From assembly GCF_900100275.1 (NCBI RefSeq), contig NZ_FNET01000001.1:1-64000 (forward strand): a stretch of DNA of 64,000 bases. Reading direction: 5' to 3'. This document shows, one piece after another, positions 26,099 to 36,023 of the stretch (its first letter is position 1; each line of letters begins with the position of its first letter). Position numbers and translations under genes: made by a program. Under the pieces are notes generated by a model. It was not told where the DNA came from and ran no database searches. It saw only the letters and a program-made list of their open reading frames with translations. The stretch comes from Lentzea albidocapillata subsp. violacea. Its GTDB lineage: Bacteria > Actinomycetota > Actinomycetes > Mycobacteriales > Pseudonocardiaceae.

Positions 26099-27156
26099 AG
26101 CGCCTCACCGTGCTCGTCTGCGCGCTCCTGCTCCTCGGTGCCGCGCCGGCGAAGGCCGACGACGGCGTGCAGACGGTGCTCGACCAGTACCTGATGCAGG
26201 CGGGACCGGGCGCCGCCGTGCACACCGGGTCCGGTACGCGGTCGACCGGCACCGGGAAGCTCCACGAGCGGCGCCCGATCACCGCGGCCGACCACTTCCG
26301 GATCGGTAGCCAGACCAAGACGTTCACCGCCGTGGTGGTGCTGCAACTCGTCGACGAGGGCCGCGCCGAACTGGATGCCCCCATCTCGCGGTACCTGCCC
26401 GGCGTGGTCACCGGCAACTACGACGGTGATGTGATCACCGTCCGCCAGTTGCTGCAGCACACCGCCGGGCTCGTCCGCGACGTCCGCGACGCGAAGGCGG
26501 GCCCGGGCGGCACGTACACGCTGGCCGAGCTCGTCCGCTCGGCGATGGACGAGCCCGCCCAGAACGCTCCCGGTGCCGCTCAGAACTACTCGAACGTCGG
26601 CTTCCTGGTGCTGGGCATGCTGATCGAGCGTCTCACCGGCAGGCAGGCCGGCGACGCGATCACCGAGCGGGTCATCCACCCTCTCGGCCTGACCGGGACC
26701 CGCTTCCCGGCATCCGGTGACCGTGCGCTGAAGACGCCTTTCCTGAACGGCTATCTGGGTGGACGCCTCGGCCAGCTCTTTTTCTGGACCGAGGCGACCA
26801 CCGCCGTCGAGTTGTCGTTCTGGAGCACCGCCGGTGCCATGGAGTCCACTTTGGACGACCTCCAGCGGTTCTACCGCGCGTTGGTCGGCGGCAGGCTCGT
26901 CTCACCCGCGGCGCTGGCCGAGATGAAGCGCACCTTCGGCCCCGCCGACGTCTACGGCCTGGCCCTGGTGAAGATGCCGCTGTCGTGCGGCGTGGTCGCA
27001 TGGGGTCACAACGGTGCCCTGACCACCGGGCACTACTCGTTCACCCTGACCACCGACGACGGCCGGTTCGCGTCGGTCGTGACCAACACGAACTGGCAGG
27101 GCTCCGGCAAGCCCTCGGCCGTCGACGTGGCCGACCGGGCGATCTGCACTAGCTAG
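26095..27156 (+). CDS. Secreted serine hydrolase (beta-lactamase/DD-peptidase family)
   Basis: A 353-residue class C beta-lactamase-fold enzyme, probably a D-alanyl-D-alanine carboxypeptidase or esterase. A signal peptide ([18 protein letters not shown], cleavage near 20) is followed by SQTK (SxxK nucleophile, about residue 64), YSN (about 164) and the KTG-equivalent HNG. GTG 26095 with AAGGAGG upstream overlaps the previous stop, placing it in the T7SS operon. Its last 8 bp overlap sucD convergently. Confidence 0.85.
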   Translation: MKRLTVLVCALLLLGAAPAKADDGVQTVLDQYLMQAGPGAAVHTGSGTRSTGTGKLHERRPITAADHFRIGSQTKTFTAVVVLQLVDEGRAELDAPISRYLPGVVTGNYDGDVITVRQLLQHTAGLVRDVRDAKAGPGGTYTLAELVRSAMDEPAQNAPGAAQNYSNVGFLVLGMLIERLTGRQAGDAITERVIHPLGLTGTRFPASGDRALKTPFLNGYLGGRLGQLFFWTEATTAVELSFWSTAGAMESTLDDLQRFYRALVGGRLVSPAALAEMKRTFGPADVYGLALVKMPLSCGVVAWGHNGALTTGHYSFTLTTDDGRFASVVTNTNWQGSGKPSAVDVADRAICTS

Positions 27157-28027
27157 TCAGGATCGCCCTGGCCAGGGCCGCGGTCTCGGACGGCGTCCTG
27201 CCGACCTTGATCCCGACCGCCTCCATGGCCAGCTTCTTGGCCTCCGCCGTGCCCGAGGAACCCGAGACGATGGCGCCCGCGTGGCCCATCGTCCTGCCCT
27301 CGGGCGCGGTGAAGCCGGCGACGTAGCCGACCACGGGCTTGGACACGTTGTCCCGCACGAACTCCGCCGCCCGTTCCTCCGCGTCGCCGCCGATCTCGCC
27401 GATCATCACGATCAGCTCGGTCTCCGGGTCCGCCTCGAACGCCTTGATCGCGTCGATGTGCGTGGTGCCGACGATAGGGTCGCCACCGATGCCGACGCAC
27501 GTGGTGAAGCCGAAGTCCTTCAGTTCGTGCATCAGCTGGTACGTCAGCGTTCCCGACTTCGACACGAGGCCGATCGACCCCGGCTTGGTGATGTCCGCGG
27601 GGATGATGCCCGCGTTGGACTTGCCGGGACTGATGATGCCGGGGCAGTTCGGGCCGATGATCCGCGTGGCCCTGCCCTGGGCGTGCGCCCAGAACCGTGC
27701 CGTGTCGTGGACCGGGACGCCCTCGGTGATCACCACGGCCAGGCCGATCCCGGCGTCGATCGCCTCGATCACCGCATCGCCGGTGAAGGCGGGCGGGACG
27801 AAGAGCACCGACACGGTCGCGCCGGTCTCCGCCATCGCCTGGGCGACCGTGCCGTACACCGGCAGCGTCACGTCGTCGAAGTCCACGGACGTGCCGGCCT
27901 TGCGGGCGTTGACGCCGCCGACGACCTTCGTGCCGGCCGCGAGCATGCGGCGGGTGTGCTTGGCACCCTCCGAACCCGTCATGCCCTGCACGATCACGCG
28001 GCTGTTCTCGTCGAGGAAGATCGCCAT
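27149..28027 (-). CDS. sucD: Succinyl-CoA synthetase alpha subunit (paralogue)
   Basis: A 292-residue ADP-forming CoA ligase alpha subunit. CoA-binding Rossmann region at the N-terminus ([19 protein letters not shown]), and the phosphohistidine loop [19 protein letters not shown] (His about 246-250). It is translated with sucC (start and stop overlap by 1 nt). The pair lies in the oxalate island behind an operator site at 29206, so it is probably a second, conditionally expressed SucCD rather than the TCA-cycle copy. It may rebuild succinyl-CoA as CoA donor, or itself activate oxalate or another dicarboxylate. Confidence 0.9.
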   Translation of the reverse strand: MAIFLDENSRVIVQGMTGSEGAKHTRRMLAAGTKVVGGVNARKAGTSVDFDDVTLPVYGTVAQAMAETGATVSVLFVPPAFTGDAVIEAIDAGIGLAVVITEGVPVHDTARFWAHAQGRATRIIGPNCPGIISPGKSNAGIIPADITKPGSIGLVSKSGTLTYQLMHELKDFGFTTCVGIGGDPIVGTTHIDAIKAFEADPETELIVMIGEIGGDAEERAAEFVRDNVSKPVVGYVAGFTAPEGRTMGHAGAIVSGSSGTAEAKKLAMEAVGIKVGRTPSETAALARAILTS

Positions 28028-29127
28028 CAGGACTCCTTGCCGGCCAGGGCGGCGGCACGGCCCGCCGCGTCGTCCATCGTGTGCGCCACGGTGATCAGCG
28101 GGTGCCGGGCCGCGTCGAGGATGCGGTGGCCCGCCTCGGCGTTGTTGCCGTCGAGACGGACGACCAGGGGCTTGTCGGCGCGGTCACCGAGCATGCCGAG
28201 GGCCTGCACGATTCCGTCGGCCACCGCGTCGCACGCGGTGATGCCGCCGAACACGTTCACGAACACGCTGCGGACCGACGGGTCCGAGAGGATGACGTCG
28301 AGGCCGTCGGCCATCACCTGGGCCGAGGCGCCGCCGCCGATGTCGAGGAAGTTCGCGGGTGCGGCACCGGCCAGCGCCACGACGTCCAAAGTGGACATGA
28401 CGAGCCCCGCGCCGTTGCCGATGACGCCGACGGTGCCGTCGAGCTTGACGTAGTTGAGGCCCTTCTCGGCGGCCCGCACCTCCAGCGGGTCACCCTCGGC
28501 GCTGTCCTGAGGTCGAGAGTGCCGGAACGACGCGTTGTCGTCCAGTGTCACTTTGCCGTCCAAAGCGATGATCCGGCCGTCCTTGGTGCGTGCCAACGGG
28601 TTCACCTCGACCAGGGTGGCGTCCTCGGAGACGAAGACCTTCCACAAGGCGGAAGCGACCGCGTTCACTTCCGCGGCGATCGAAGGCGGGAACGCCGCGG
28701 ATGCGTCGAAGGACGAGGCCGGCATCCGGGTGATGGAGTCCGCCATCTCCTCGATCTCCATGCCACCGGTGGCTGAAGTCATGCCGATGAACGTCCTGTT
28801 GGCACGATCGAGCAGGAACGACAGGTAGTACTCCTCGGCGATCTCGCTCGCCTCGGTGATCAGGACCTTGTGCACGGTATGGCCCTTGATGTCCATCCCG
28901 AGGATGGCTGTGGCCGCGGCCAGAGCTTCGTCGGGTGACGAAGCAAGTTTGATGCCGCCGGCCTTGCCGCGTCCGCCGGTCTTCACCTGAGCCTTCACGA
29001 CGACGGTGCCGCCGAGTCGTGCGGCGGCCTCGCGCGCGGATTCAGGAGTGTCCGCCACGAAACCACGCGGAACGGGCACCCCGTACCGCTCGAAGAGGTC
29101 CCGCGCCTCGTGTTCGAAAAGATCCAC
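28027..29127 (-). CDS. sucC: Succinyl-CoA synthetase beta subunit (paralogue)
   Basis: A 366-residue ATP-grasp subunit. Visible features: [54 protein letters not shown] and [20 protein letters not shown]. It is about 20 residues shorter than the standard actinobacterial SucC (near 388), mostly through a shortened segment around residues 135-165, which supports a specialised paralogue. GTG 29127, GAGAGGA upstream. Divergent from the ThDP decarboxylase gene across a 126-bp region holding the operator. Confidence 0.9.
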   Translation of the reverse strand: MDLFEHEARDLFERYGVPVPRGFVADTPESAREAAARLGGTVVVKAQVKTGGRGKAGGIKLASSPDEALAAATAILGMDIKGHTVHKVLITEASEIAEEYYLSFLLDRANRTFIGMTSATGGMEIEEMADSITRMPASSFDASAAFPPSIAAEVNAVASALWKVFVSEDATLVEVNPLARTKDGRIIALDGKVTLDDNASFRHSRPQDSAEGDPLEVRAAEKGLNYVKLDGTVGVIGNGAGLVMSTLDVVALAGAAPANFLDIGGGASAQVMADGLDVILSDPSVRSVFVNVFGGITACDAVADGIVQALGMLGDRADKPLVVRLDGNNAEAGHRILDAARHPLITVAHTMDDAAGRAAALAGKES

Positions 29128-29205
29128 CGTCTACGTCCTCTCGCCGAAAACTTGCGGCCATCTCTGGACATCCGGTTGGTAGCGGAGTAACGATATGCCT
29201 ACCTC

Positions 29206-29220
29206 ATACGGTATGCAATC
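29206..29220. promoter_or_regulatory. Candidate GntR operator (sucCD / ThDP divergent region)
   Basis: ATACGGTATGCAATC differs by one base from the sites at 12645 and 38724. It lies centrally between the divergent sucC and ThDP enzyme genes and could control both. An additional ATATGC half-site is 14 bp upstream (29193). Confidence 0.72.
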
Positions 29221-29253
29221 TACAGTCGAAGCGCCAAGGGGAGCTGATCGCCG

Positions 29254-30951
29254 ATGACGAGTTCCGCGGAGCCGGAGTCGATTCCTGAGTCCATCTCTGG
29301 TGGCCACCTGGTGGCGAAGGCCCTCAAAGCCGAGGGCGTCGACACCATCTTCACGCTGTGCGGCGGGCACATCATCGACATCTACGACGGCTGCGTGGAC
29401 GAGGGCATCGCCGTCATCGACGTCCGGCACGAACAGGTCGCGGCGCACGCGGCCGACGGGTACGCGCGGATCACCGGCAAGCCCGGCTGTGCCGTCGTGA
29501 CCGCGGGGCCGGGCACCACCGACGCCGTCACCGGTGTCGCGAACGCGTTCCGCGCGGAGAGCCCGATGCTGCTGATCGGCGGCCAGGGTGCGTTGAGCCA
29601 GCACAAGATGGGCTCGCTGCAGGACCTCCCGCACGTCGACATGATGACGCCGATCACGAAGTTCGCGGCGAACGTCCCGCACACCGCCCGCATCGCGGAC
29701 ATGGTGTCGATGGCGTTCCGCGAGGCCAACGCCGGCGCGCCGGGACCGTCGTTCCTGGAGATCCCGCGCGACGTCCTGGACGCCAAGGTGCCGGTGAGCG
29801 CCGCCCGAGTACCGGAGGCGGGCCACTACCGCGCGTCCACGCGCAGCGTCGGTGACCCGGCGGACATCGAGAAGCTCGCGGACCTGCTGGTGCACGCCCG
29901 CAAGCCCGCGATCCTGCTGGGCAGCCAGGTGTGGACGACGCGGGCCACGGACTCCGCGATCGACCTCGTCCGCACCCTCAACATCCCCGCCTACATGAAC
30001 GGCGCGGGCCGCGGCACCCTGCCGCCCGGCGACCCGCACCACTTCCAGCTGTCGCGCCGGTACGCCTTCGACAACGCCGACGTCATCGTGATCGTCGGAA
30101 CCCCGTTCGACTTCCGGATGGGGTACGGCCGAAGGCTGTCCGCGAACGCGACGGTCGTCCAGATCGATCTCGACTACCGCACCGTCGGCAAGAACCGCGA
30201 CATCGACCTCGGCATCGTCGGTGACGCGGACCTGGTCCTGTCGAGCGTCGCGCAGGCCGCGTCGGGTCGTGAGGACAACGGCGCGATGGGCCGCAAGGTG
30301 TGGCTGGAGGAGCTGCAGGCGGTCGAGGAGAAGGCCCGGCAGAAGCGCTTGGAGCACCTGCGTTCGGAGGACCTGCCGATCCACCCGTACCGCCTGGTGA
30401 GCGAGATCAACGACTTCCTCACCGAGGACTCCATCTACATCGGCGACGGCGGCGACGTCGTCACGTTCTCGGGACAGGTCGTGCAGCCGAAGTCGCCCGG
30501 CCACTGGATGGACCCCGGTCCACTCGGGACGCTCGGCGTCGGCATCCCGTTCGTGCTGGCCGCGAAACTGGCCAGGCCGGACAAGGAGGTCGTGGCCCTG
30601 TTCGGTGACGGCGCGTTCAGCCTCACCGGCTGGGACTTCGAGACGCTGGTCCGCTACAACCTGCCGTTCGTCGGCATCGTCGGCAACAACTCGTCGATGA
30701 ACCAGATCCGTTACGGCCAGGCGGCCAAGTACGGGCTGGAGCGTGAGCGCGTCGGCAACACGCTCGGCGACGTGCGCTACGACCAGTTCGCCAAGATGCT
30801 CGGCGGCTACGGCGAGGAAGTGCGCGACCCCAAGGACATCGCGCCCGCGTTGCGGCGCGCCCGCGAGTCCGGCAAGCCGTCGCTGATCAACGTGTGGATC
30901 GACCCCGACGTGTACGCGCCCGGAACCATGAACCAGACGATGTACAAGTAG
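29254..30951 (+). CDS. oxc: ThDP-dependent acyl-CoA decarboxylase/lyase, probable oxalyl-CoA decarboxylase
   Basis: A 565-residue ThDP enzyme of the OXC/HACL/acetolactate-synthase superfamily. The catalytic Glu60 is in [15 protein letters not shown], and the ThDP motif runs from [13 protein letters not shown] (GDG 451-453) to VGNN (477-479). Its N-terminus ([15 protein letters not shown]) differs from the GVVGIPITDLA block I know from classic oxalyl-CoA decarboxylases and resembles bacterial 2-hydroxyacyl-CoA lyases. It precedes frc by 14 bp, which favours oxalyl-CoA to formyl-CoA plus CO2. The alternative is a lyase releasing formyl-CoA from a 2-hydroxyacyl-CoA. RBS AAGGGGAG. Confidence 0.65.
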   Translation: MTSSAEPESIPESISGGHLVAKALKAEGVDTIFTLCGGHIIDIYDGCVDEGIAVIDVRHEQVAAHAADGYARITGKPGCAVVTAGPGTTDAVTGVANAFRAESPMLLIGGQGALSQHKMGSLQDLPHVDMMTPITKFAANVPHTARIADMVSMAFREANAGAPGPSFLEIPRDVLDAKVPVSAARVPEAGHYRASTRSVGDPADIEKLADLLVHARKPAILLGSQVWTTRATDSAIDLVRTLNIPAYMNGAGRGTLPPGDPHHFQLSRRYAFDNADVIVIVGTPFDFRMGYGRRLSANATVVQIDLDYRTVGKNRDIDLGIVGDADLVLSSVAQAASGREDNGAMGRKVWLEELQAVEEKARQKRLEHLRSEDLPIHPYRLVSEINDFLTEDSIYIGDGGDVVTFSGQVVQPKSPGHWMDPGPLGTLGVGIPFVLAAKLARPDKEVVALFGDGAFSLTGWDFETLVRYNLPFVGIVGNNSSMNQIRYGQAAKYGLERERVGNTLGDVRYDQFAKMLGGYGEEVRDPKDIAPALRRARESGKPSLINVWIDPDVYAPGTMNQTMYK

Positions 30952-30965
30952 GTGAGCTGACCAAA

Positions 30966-32207
30966 ATGGGTAAAACTCAGGCCAAGGCCCTGGAGGGCGT
31001 CAAAGTCCTCGACATGACGCACGTGCAGTCCGGACCGTCGTCGACCCAGCTGCTCGCCTGGCTGGGCGCCGACGTCATCAAGCTGGAAACGCCGGGACGG
31101 GGCGACATCACCCGCGGCCAGCTGCGCGATCTGCCCGAAGTGGACAGTCTCTACTTCACGATGCTCAACTGCAACAAGCGGAGCATCACCCTCAACATGA
31201 AGGCCCCCGAGGGCAAAGAGGTCTTCGAGAAGCTCGTCGGCGACGTCGACATCCTCGTCGAGAACTTCGGCCCCGGCGTCGTCGAGCGGTTCGGCTACCC
31301 GTGGGAGAAGCTGCAGGAGCTCAACGAGAAGCTCATCTACGCGTCGATCAAGGGCTTCGGGCCCGGCCGCTACGCCGACTTCAAGGCGTACGAGGTGATC
31401 GCGCAGGCGATGGGCGGCTCGATGAGCACCACCGGGTTCGAGGAGGGTCCGCCGCTCGCCACCGGCGCGCAGATCGGCGACTCGGGCACCGGCATCCACC
31501 TGGTGGCCGCGATCCTGGCCGCGCTGTACCAACGGACCAACACCGGACGCGGGCAGCGCGTCCAGGTCGCGATGCAGGACGCTGTCCTGAACCTGTGCCG
31601 GGTGAAGCTGCGCGATCAGCAGCGGCTCACCCACGGGCCGCTGGGGGAGTACCCGAACGAGCAGTTCGGGGACGAGGTGCCCCGCTCCGGCAACGCATCC
31701 GGTGGTGGCCAGCCCGGCTGGGCGGTGCGCTGTGCCCCCGGCGGCCCGAACGACTACATCTACGTGATCATCCAGCCCGTCGGCTGGGCCCCGCTGACCG
31801 AGCTGATCGGCAGGCCCGAACTCGCCGACGACCCGGCGTGGAACACGCCGGAGGTCAGGCTCTCCAAGCTGGACAAGGCGTTCGCGCTGATCGAGGAGTG
31901 GACGGAGAAGCACACCAAGTGGGAGGTGATGGACAAGCTCAACGCCCACAACATCCCGTGCGGACCCATCCTGTCCACAAAGGAGATCATCGAGGACGAG
32001 ACGCTGGCCGAGCTGGGCACCGTGGTCGAGGTCGAGCACCCCGAGCGCGGCGCGTTCAAGACGGTCGGCAACCCGCTCAAGCTCTCCGACTCGGTCGTCG
32101 AGATCCAGCGCCCGCCGTTGCTCGGTGAGCACAACGACGAGGTCCTCGGAGCCCTGGGCTACAGCGCCGACCGGCTGGCCGGACTGCGCGCCGCCGGCGT
32201 CATCTAA
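30966..32207 (+). CDS. frc: Formyl-CoA:oxalate CoA-transferase
   Basis: A 413-residue class III (CaiB/BaiF) CoA-transferase. It follows Oxalobacter Frc closely as I remember it: [34 protein letters not shown], catalytic Asp172 in [19 protein letters not shown], and the glycine loop [11 protein letters not shown]. The glycine loop and RDQQR block separate Frc from carnitine or bile-acid CoA-transferases. It should transfer CoA from formyl-CoA to oxalate, priming oxalyl-CoA for the upstream ThDP enzyme and releasing formate for the dehydrogenase at 41 kb. Confidence 0.9.
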   Translation: MGKTQAKALEGVKVLDMTHVQSGPSSTQLLAWLGADVIKLETPGRGDITRGQLRDLPEVDSLYFTMLNCNKRSITLNMKAPEGKEVFEKLVGDVDILVENFGPGVVERFGYPWEKLQELNEKLIYASIKGFGPGRYADFKAYEVIAQAMGGSMSTTGFEEGPPLATGAQIGDSGTGIHLVAAILAALYQRTNTGRGQRVQVAMQDAVLNLCRVKLRDQQRLTHGPLGEYPNEQFGDEVPRSGNASGGGQPGWAVRCAPGGPNDYIYVIIQPVGWAPLTELIGRPELADDPAWNTPEVRLSKLDKAFALIEEWTEKHTKWEVMDKLNAHNIPCGPILSTKEIIEDETLAELGTVVEVEHPERGAFKTVGNPLKLSDSVVEIQRPPLLGEHNDEVLGALGYSADRLAGLRAAGVI

Positions 32208-32227
32208 CCTCTAGGAGACGGAATCTC

Positions 32228-34375
32228 ATGCCGGACAACGGCTACGACCGCGCCGCGGTCGAGAACGTACTCGCGAAGGTGCGGGCGGAGGGACGATCGT
32301 CGCTCACCGCGCCGGAGGGCAAGCGGGTCTGTGACGCCTACGGGATCGCGACCCCGGCCGAGGCGCTGGCGAAGTCGTCGGAGGGCGCCGTCGCGTTCGC
32401 CGAGGAGATCGGCTACCCGGTCGTGCTCAAGATCGTCTCACCGGACATCCTGCACAAGACCGAGGCCGGCGGCGTGCTGGTGGGCCTGCGCAACGCCGGT
32501 GAGGTCGCCGAGGGCTACCGCACGATCATCCACAACGCCGGGAACTACAAGGCGGACGCGGACATCACCGGCGTCCAGGTCCAGCAGCAGCTGCCGACCG
32601 GGAAAGAGGTCCACGAGGTCATCGTGGGCGCCACCACCGACGAGACGTTCGGCAAGATCGTCGCGTTCGGGCTCGGCGGCATCCTGGTCGAGGTGCTCAA
32701 GGACGTCACGTTCCGGCTGGCGCCCACCAGCCAGGACGAGGCCCTGTCGATGGTCGACGGCATCGCGGCGGCGGAGATCCTCCGCGGTGTCCGCGGCGCG
32801 CAGGGCGTCGACGCGGGCAAGCTCGCCGACCTGATCCACCGCGTGTCGGACCTGGTCACGGACTTCCCGCAGCTCGCGGAGGTCGACCTCAACCCCGTGC
32901 TGGCGACGCCTTCCGGGGCCACCGCGGTCGACGTCCGGATCCTGGTGGACCCCGACGCCGCCAAACAACCGCACAGGTTCACGCAGGACGAGATCCTCGC
33001 CTCGATGAACCGGATCATGAGGCCGTCCGCCGTCGCCGTGATCGGCGCCTCGAACGAAGAGGGCAAGATCGGCAACTCGGTGATGAAGAACCTCGTCAAC
33101 GGCGGCTACCAGGGCGAGATCTACCCGATCAACCCCAAGGCGGACGAGATCCTCGACCGCAAGGCGTTCGCCAGCATCGCCGACGTTCCGGGTGACATCG
33201 ACGTCGCGGTGTTCGCCATCCCGGCCAAGTTCGTGCCGGCCGCTCTCGAAGAGGTCGGCAGGAAGGGCGTCGGCGGCGCGATCATGATCCCGTCCGGCTT
33301 CGGCGAGACGGGCAACATCGACCTGCAGAACGAGATCGTGGCGATCGCCCGCAAGCACGGCGTGCGCATCCTCGGTCCGAACATCTACGGCTACTACTAC
33401 ACGCCGGAAAACCTCTCGGCGACGTTCTGCACACCGTACGACGTCAAGGGCGGCGTCGCCCTCACGTCGCAAAGTGGCGGAATCGGCATGGCGATCCTCG
33501 GATTCAGCCGTTCCGCGGGCATGGGCGTCTCGTCGATCGTGGGTGTGGGCAACAAGGCCGACATCGACGAGGACGACCTGCTCACGTTCTTCGAGTCCGA
33601 CCCGAACACCCAGCTCGTCGCGATGCACCTGGAGGACCTCAAGGACGGCCGGTCCTTCGCGGAAACGGCGAAACGCGTCTCGGCGAAGAAACCGGTCGTG
33701 GTGCTCAAAGCGGGACGGACCGACCAGGGTGCCAAGGCCGCGAGCTCGCACACCGGTGCACTCGCCGGCAACGACCGGGTCTACGACGACATCCTCAGGC
33801 AGAGCGGTGTGATCCGCGCTCCCGGCCTCAACGACCTGCTGGAGTACGCGCGCGGAATCCCGCTGCTGGCCACGCCGAAGGGCGAGAACGTCGTCATCAT
33901 CACCGGCGCGGGCGGCTCGGGCGTACTGCTCTCGGACGCCTGTGTGGACAACGGACTCAGCCTGATGAGCATCCCGGACGACCTGGACGCGGCGTTCCGG
34001 AAGTTCATCCCGCCCTTCGGCGCGGCGGGCAACCCCGTCGACATCACCGGCGGGGAACCGCCCTCGACGTACCGGAACACGATCGCGCTCGGTCTCGCCG
34101 ACGACCGCATCCACTCGTTGATCCTCGGCTACTGGCACACCATCGTCACGCCACCGATGGTGTTCGCGAAGCTCGTGGTCGACGTCGTGGAGGAGTACCG
34201 GGCGAACGGGATCCACAAGCCCGTCGTCGCTTCCCTCGCAGGTGACGTCGAGGTGGAGGAAGCGAGCGAGTACCTGTACCGGCACGGAGTGGTTGCGTAT
34301 CCGTACACAACGGAGAAGCCTGTCGCAGTACTGGGCGCCAAGTACAGGTGGGCCCGTGCTGCCGGCTTGCTGTAG
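32228..34375 (+). CDS. NDP-forming acyl-CoA ligase, beta-alpha fusion
   Basis: A 715-residue ADP-forming acyl-CoA synthetase. An ATP-grasp (beta) domain comes first (about 1-235; GYPVVLKIVSPDILHKTEAG and EVDLNPVLA). It is followed by the CoA-binding domain (RPSAVAVIGASNEEGKIGNS, from about 258) and ligase domains with the phosphohistidine His508 in ASSHTGALAG. The more common acetyl-CoA synthetase fusion runs alpha-beta. AGGAG upstream; 20 bp after frc. The position suggests activation of oxalate (or formate) to its CoA ester, giving a primer that does not depend on Frc. Substrate unproven. Confidence 0.8.
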   Translation: MPDNGYDRAAVENVLAKVRAEGRSSLTAPEGKRVCDAYGIATPAEALAKSSEGAVAFAEEIGYPVVLKIVSPDILHKTEAGGVLVGLRNAGEVAEGYRTIIHNAGNYKADADITGVQVQQQLPTGKEVHEVIVGATTDETFGKIVAFGLGGILVEVLKDVTFRLAPTSQDEALSMVDGIAAAEILRGVRGAQGVDAGKLADLIHRVSDLVTDFPQLAEVDLNPVLATPSGATAVDVRILVDPDAAKQPHRFTQDEILASMNRIMRPSAVAVIGASNEEGKIGNSVMKNLVNGGYQGEIYPINPKADEILDRKAFASIADVPGDIDVAVFAIPAKFVPAALEEVGRKGVGGAIMIPSGFGETGNIDLQNEIVAIARKHGVRILGPNIYGYYYTPENLSATFCTPYDVKGGVALTSQSGGIGMAILGFSRSAGMGVSSIVGVGNKADIDEDDLLTFFESDPNTQLVAMHLEDLKDGRSFAETAKRVSAKKPVVVLKAGRTDQGAKAASSHTGALAGNDRVYDDILRQSGVIRAPGLNDLLEYARGIPLLATPKGENVVIITGAGGSGVLLSDACVDNGLSLMSIPDDLDAAFRKFIPPFGAAGNPVDITGGEPPSTYRNTIALGLADDRIHSLILGYWHTIVTPPMVFAKLVVDVVEEYRANGIHKPVVASLAGDVEVEEASEYLYRHGVVAYPYTTEKPVAVLGAKYRWARAAGLL

Positions 34376-34386
34376 GTAGTCGCGAG

Positions 34387-34420
34387 TGGTCGTGGCCTTG
34401 GGAGAGGCCACGACCATTTT
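34387..34420 (+). terminator. Intrinsic terminator after the CoA ligase
   Basis: TGGTCGTGGCC and its exact complement GGCCACGACCA (11 bp, 8-nt loop) are followed directly by TTTT. It closes the ThDP-frc-ligase operon 11 bp after the stop codon. Confidence 0.9.
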
Positions 34421-34448
34421 GCGGCAGTACAAGGAGAGATGGCCCGTC

Positions 34449-34476
34449 CGCGACCGTGAACACGCCCACGGTCGCG
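34449..34476 (+). other. Second hairpin in the Nramp-like gene leader
   Basis: CGCGACCGTG-N8-CACGGTCGCG is a perfect 10-bp stem without a following T-run, 52 bp before the GTG of the Nramp-like gene and 28 bp after the terminator. It may be a 5' UTR structure of the transporter mRNA or an operator. No known riboswitch is recognised. Confidence 0.45.
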
Positions 34477-34528
34477 AACCCGCCAAGGAGGTCAACGAAG
34501 ACAGCCGGTCCTCTGGAGGTTGTTAACC

Positions 34529-36022
34529 GTGGATGATCCAAATCTGGCCGCTCGCACAGATACCAGCACGCCACCTGAGAAGGAACGTGTCTGGGCCGCG
34601 GGCAAGCTGGAAGCGATGCCCATCAGGAAACTCCCCGACGCACCACCGTCGATCCACCTGCTCGGCCCCACGGTGTTCCTGGTGGCTCTTGGCGTGGGCA
34701 TGGGCGAGTCCTACATGTGGCCACGCCTGGTGCTGGTCTTCGGACCGGACATCAGGTGGCTCTTCCTGATCGGCGTGACGTTGCAGGCCGTCGTCATGCT
34801 CGAGATGGCGCGGTACGCGATGGCGACGGGGGAGAGCATCTTCTTCGGCGCCGCACGCGTGTTCAAACCGATCATGTGGTTCTTCTTCGTGGTCGCGATA
34901 CTCGTCTACATCTGGCCAGGTCACCTGTCGGCCGGAGCGGCGGCTCTGGAAAAGATCACCGGCATACCCTGGACGGTGTCGGCCTGCGTGGGCCTGATCC
35001 TGGTCGGGGTGCTGTTCAGCCTCGCCAAGGTCATCTACAACCTGCTCGAGAACCTGCTGTCCATCCTCATCGGACTGCTCGTCGTCAGCACCGCGGTGGT
35101 GGCGGCGATGGTCGGCACCTGGGGAGACCTGACCAGCACGGTGTCCGGCATGTTCCAGTTCGGGTACTTCCCGGCGCAGGCCATGTCACCGGAGTGGTTC
35201 CCGATCATCGTCGGCTCGATCGCGTTCGCCGGCCCGTCCGGCATGCAGCAGATGTGGTACACGCTGCACCTGCGCGACAGCGGCGCCGGCATGGGCGCGC
35301 ACATCCCGAAGGTCCGCGGGCTGCGGCACGCGGGCGACGAGGAGAAGATGCCGTCCCGCGGCTTCATGTTCGACACCGACGACAAGGCGGAGCTCGCGAA
35401 GTGGAAGGGCTGGCGGCGCTGGGTCACGTTCGACGCGCTGTTGCTGTTCTGGGGCATCACGATGCTCGTCACGGTCTCTTTCACGGTCCTCGCCCAGTCG
35501 GCTTCACGGACCTCGCCGGACGTCAAGGCGCTCATCGAGTCCGGTGAGCGTGAGGCCGCTTTGAACGCCATGTCGGATGCCTTCGCGTCGGCGGGCGGAC
35601 CGGTGCTCGGCGCGGTGTTCCTCGGGTTCATCGCGTTGATCGGCATGAACGCCACGCTGGGTCTGTTCGACTCGTTCTTGCGCGGCCAGGCGGACATGAC
35701 GTACCACTTCGTCAAGGGCGCGAAGAAGTTCCGCATGTCGCACCTCTACGCCGGATTCCTCTGGGGTGTCATCACCTTCGGCATCCTGATCCTGCTGTTC
35801 GGGCCCGCCGACGGACCGGGCGCCATCCTCGACGTGCTCGCGTTCCTGTCGACGTTCGCCATGGGCGCCTACTGCGTGGTGCTCCTGCTGGTGAACAACC
35901 GGATGCTGCCCAAGCCCATCCGCCCCAAGCTGATCACGAACATCATCATCGGCTTCGGCGCGGTGTTCTACCTGGGCATGCTGTTCTTCAGTCTCGTCAA
36001 GTTCGGAGTAGTGGTGGGCTGA
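34529..36022 (+). CDS. Nramp-related transporter lacking canonical metal motifs
   Basis: A 497-residue membrane protein with about 11 hydrophobic segments and overall resemblance to Nramp (LeuT-fold) carriers. The TM1 position reads FLVALGVGMGESYMWPRLVL where metal-transporting Nramps have DPGN. The TM6 position reads SIAFAGPSGMQQMWYTLHLR where MPH is usual. A long cytoplasmic loop (about 255-300) interrupts the core. GTG 34529 follows GGAGG by 9 nt. In this oxalate island it could carry oxalate, another organic substrate or an unusual ion. It is followed by small membrane-protein and TerC genes. Confidence 0.7.
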   Translation: MDDPNLAARTDTSTPPEKERVWAAGKLEAMPIRKLPDAPPSIHLLGPTVFLVALGVGMGESYMWPRLVLVFGPDIRWLFLIGVTLQAVVMLEMARYAMATGESIFFGAARVFKPIMWFFFVVAILVYIWPGHLSAGAAALEKITGIPWTVSACVGLILVGVLFSLAKVIYNLLENLLSILIGLLVVSTAVVAAMVGTWGDLTSTVSGMFQFGYFPAQAMSPEWFPIIVGSIAFAGPSGMQQMWYTLHLRDSGAGMGAHIPKVRGLRHAGDEEKMPSRGFMFDTDDKAELAKWKGWRRWVTFDALLLFWGITMLVTVSFTVLAQSASRTSPDVKALIESGEREAALNAMSDAFASAGGPVLGAVFLGFIALIGMNATLGLFDSFLRGQADMTYHFVKGAKKFRMSHLYAGFLWGVITFGILILLFGPADGPGAILDVLAFLSTFAMGAYCVVLLLVNNRMLPKPIRPKLITNIIIGFGAVFYLGMLFFSLVKFGVVVG

Positions 36023-36023
36023 G

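Noticed and set aside
34439-34459. Micro-ORF MARPRP with AAGGAG, as an attenuator leader peptide for the Nramp-like gene
   Set aside because: The GGAG-to-ATG spacing is only about 2 nt, and the peptide is too short to judge; the hairpin after it is reported instead.
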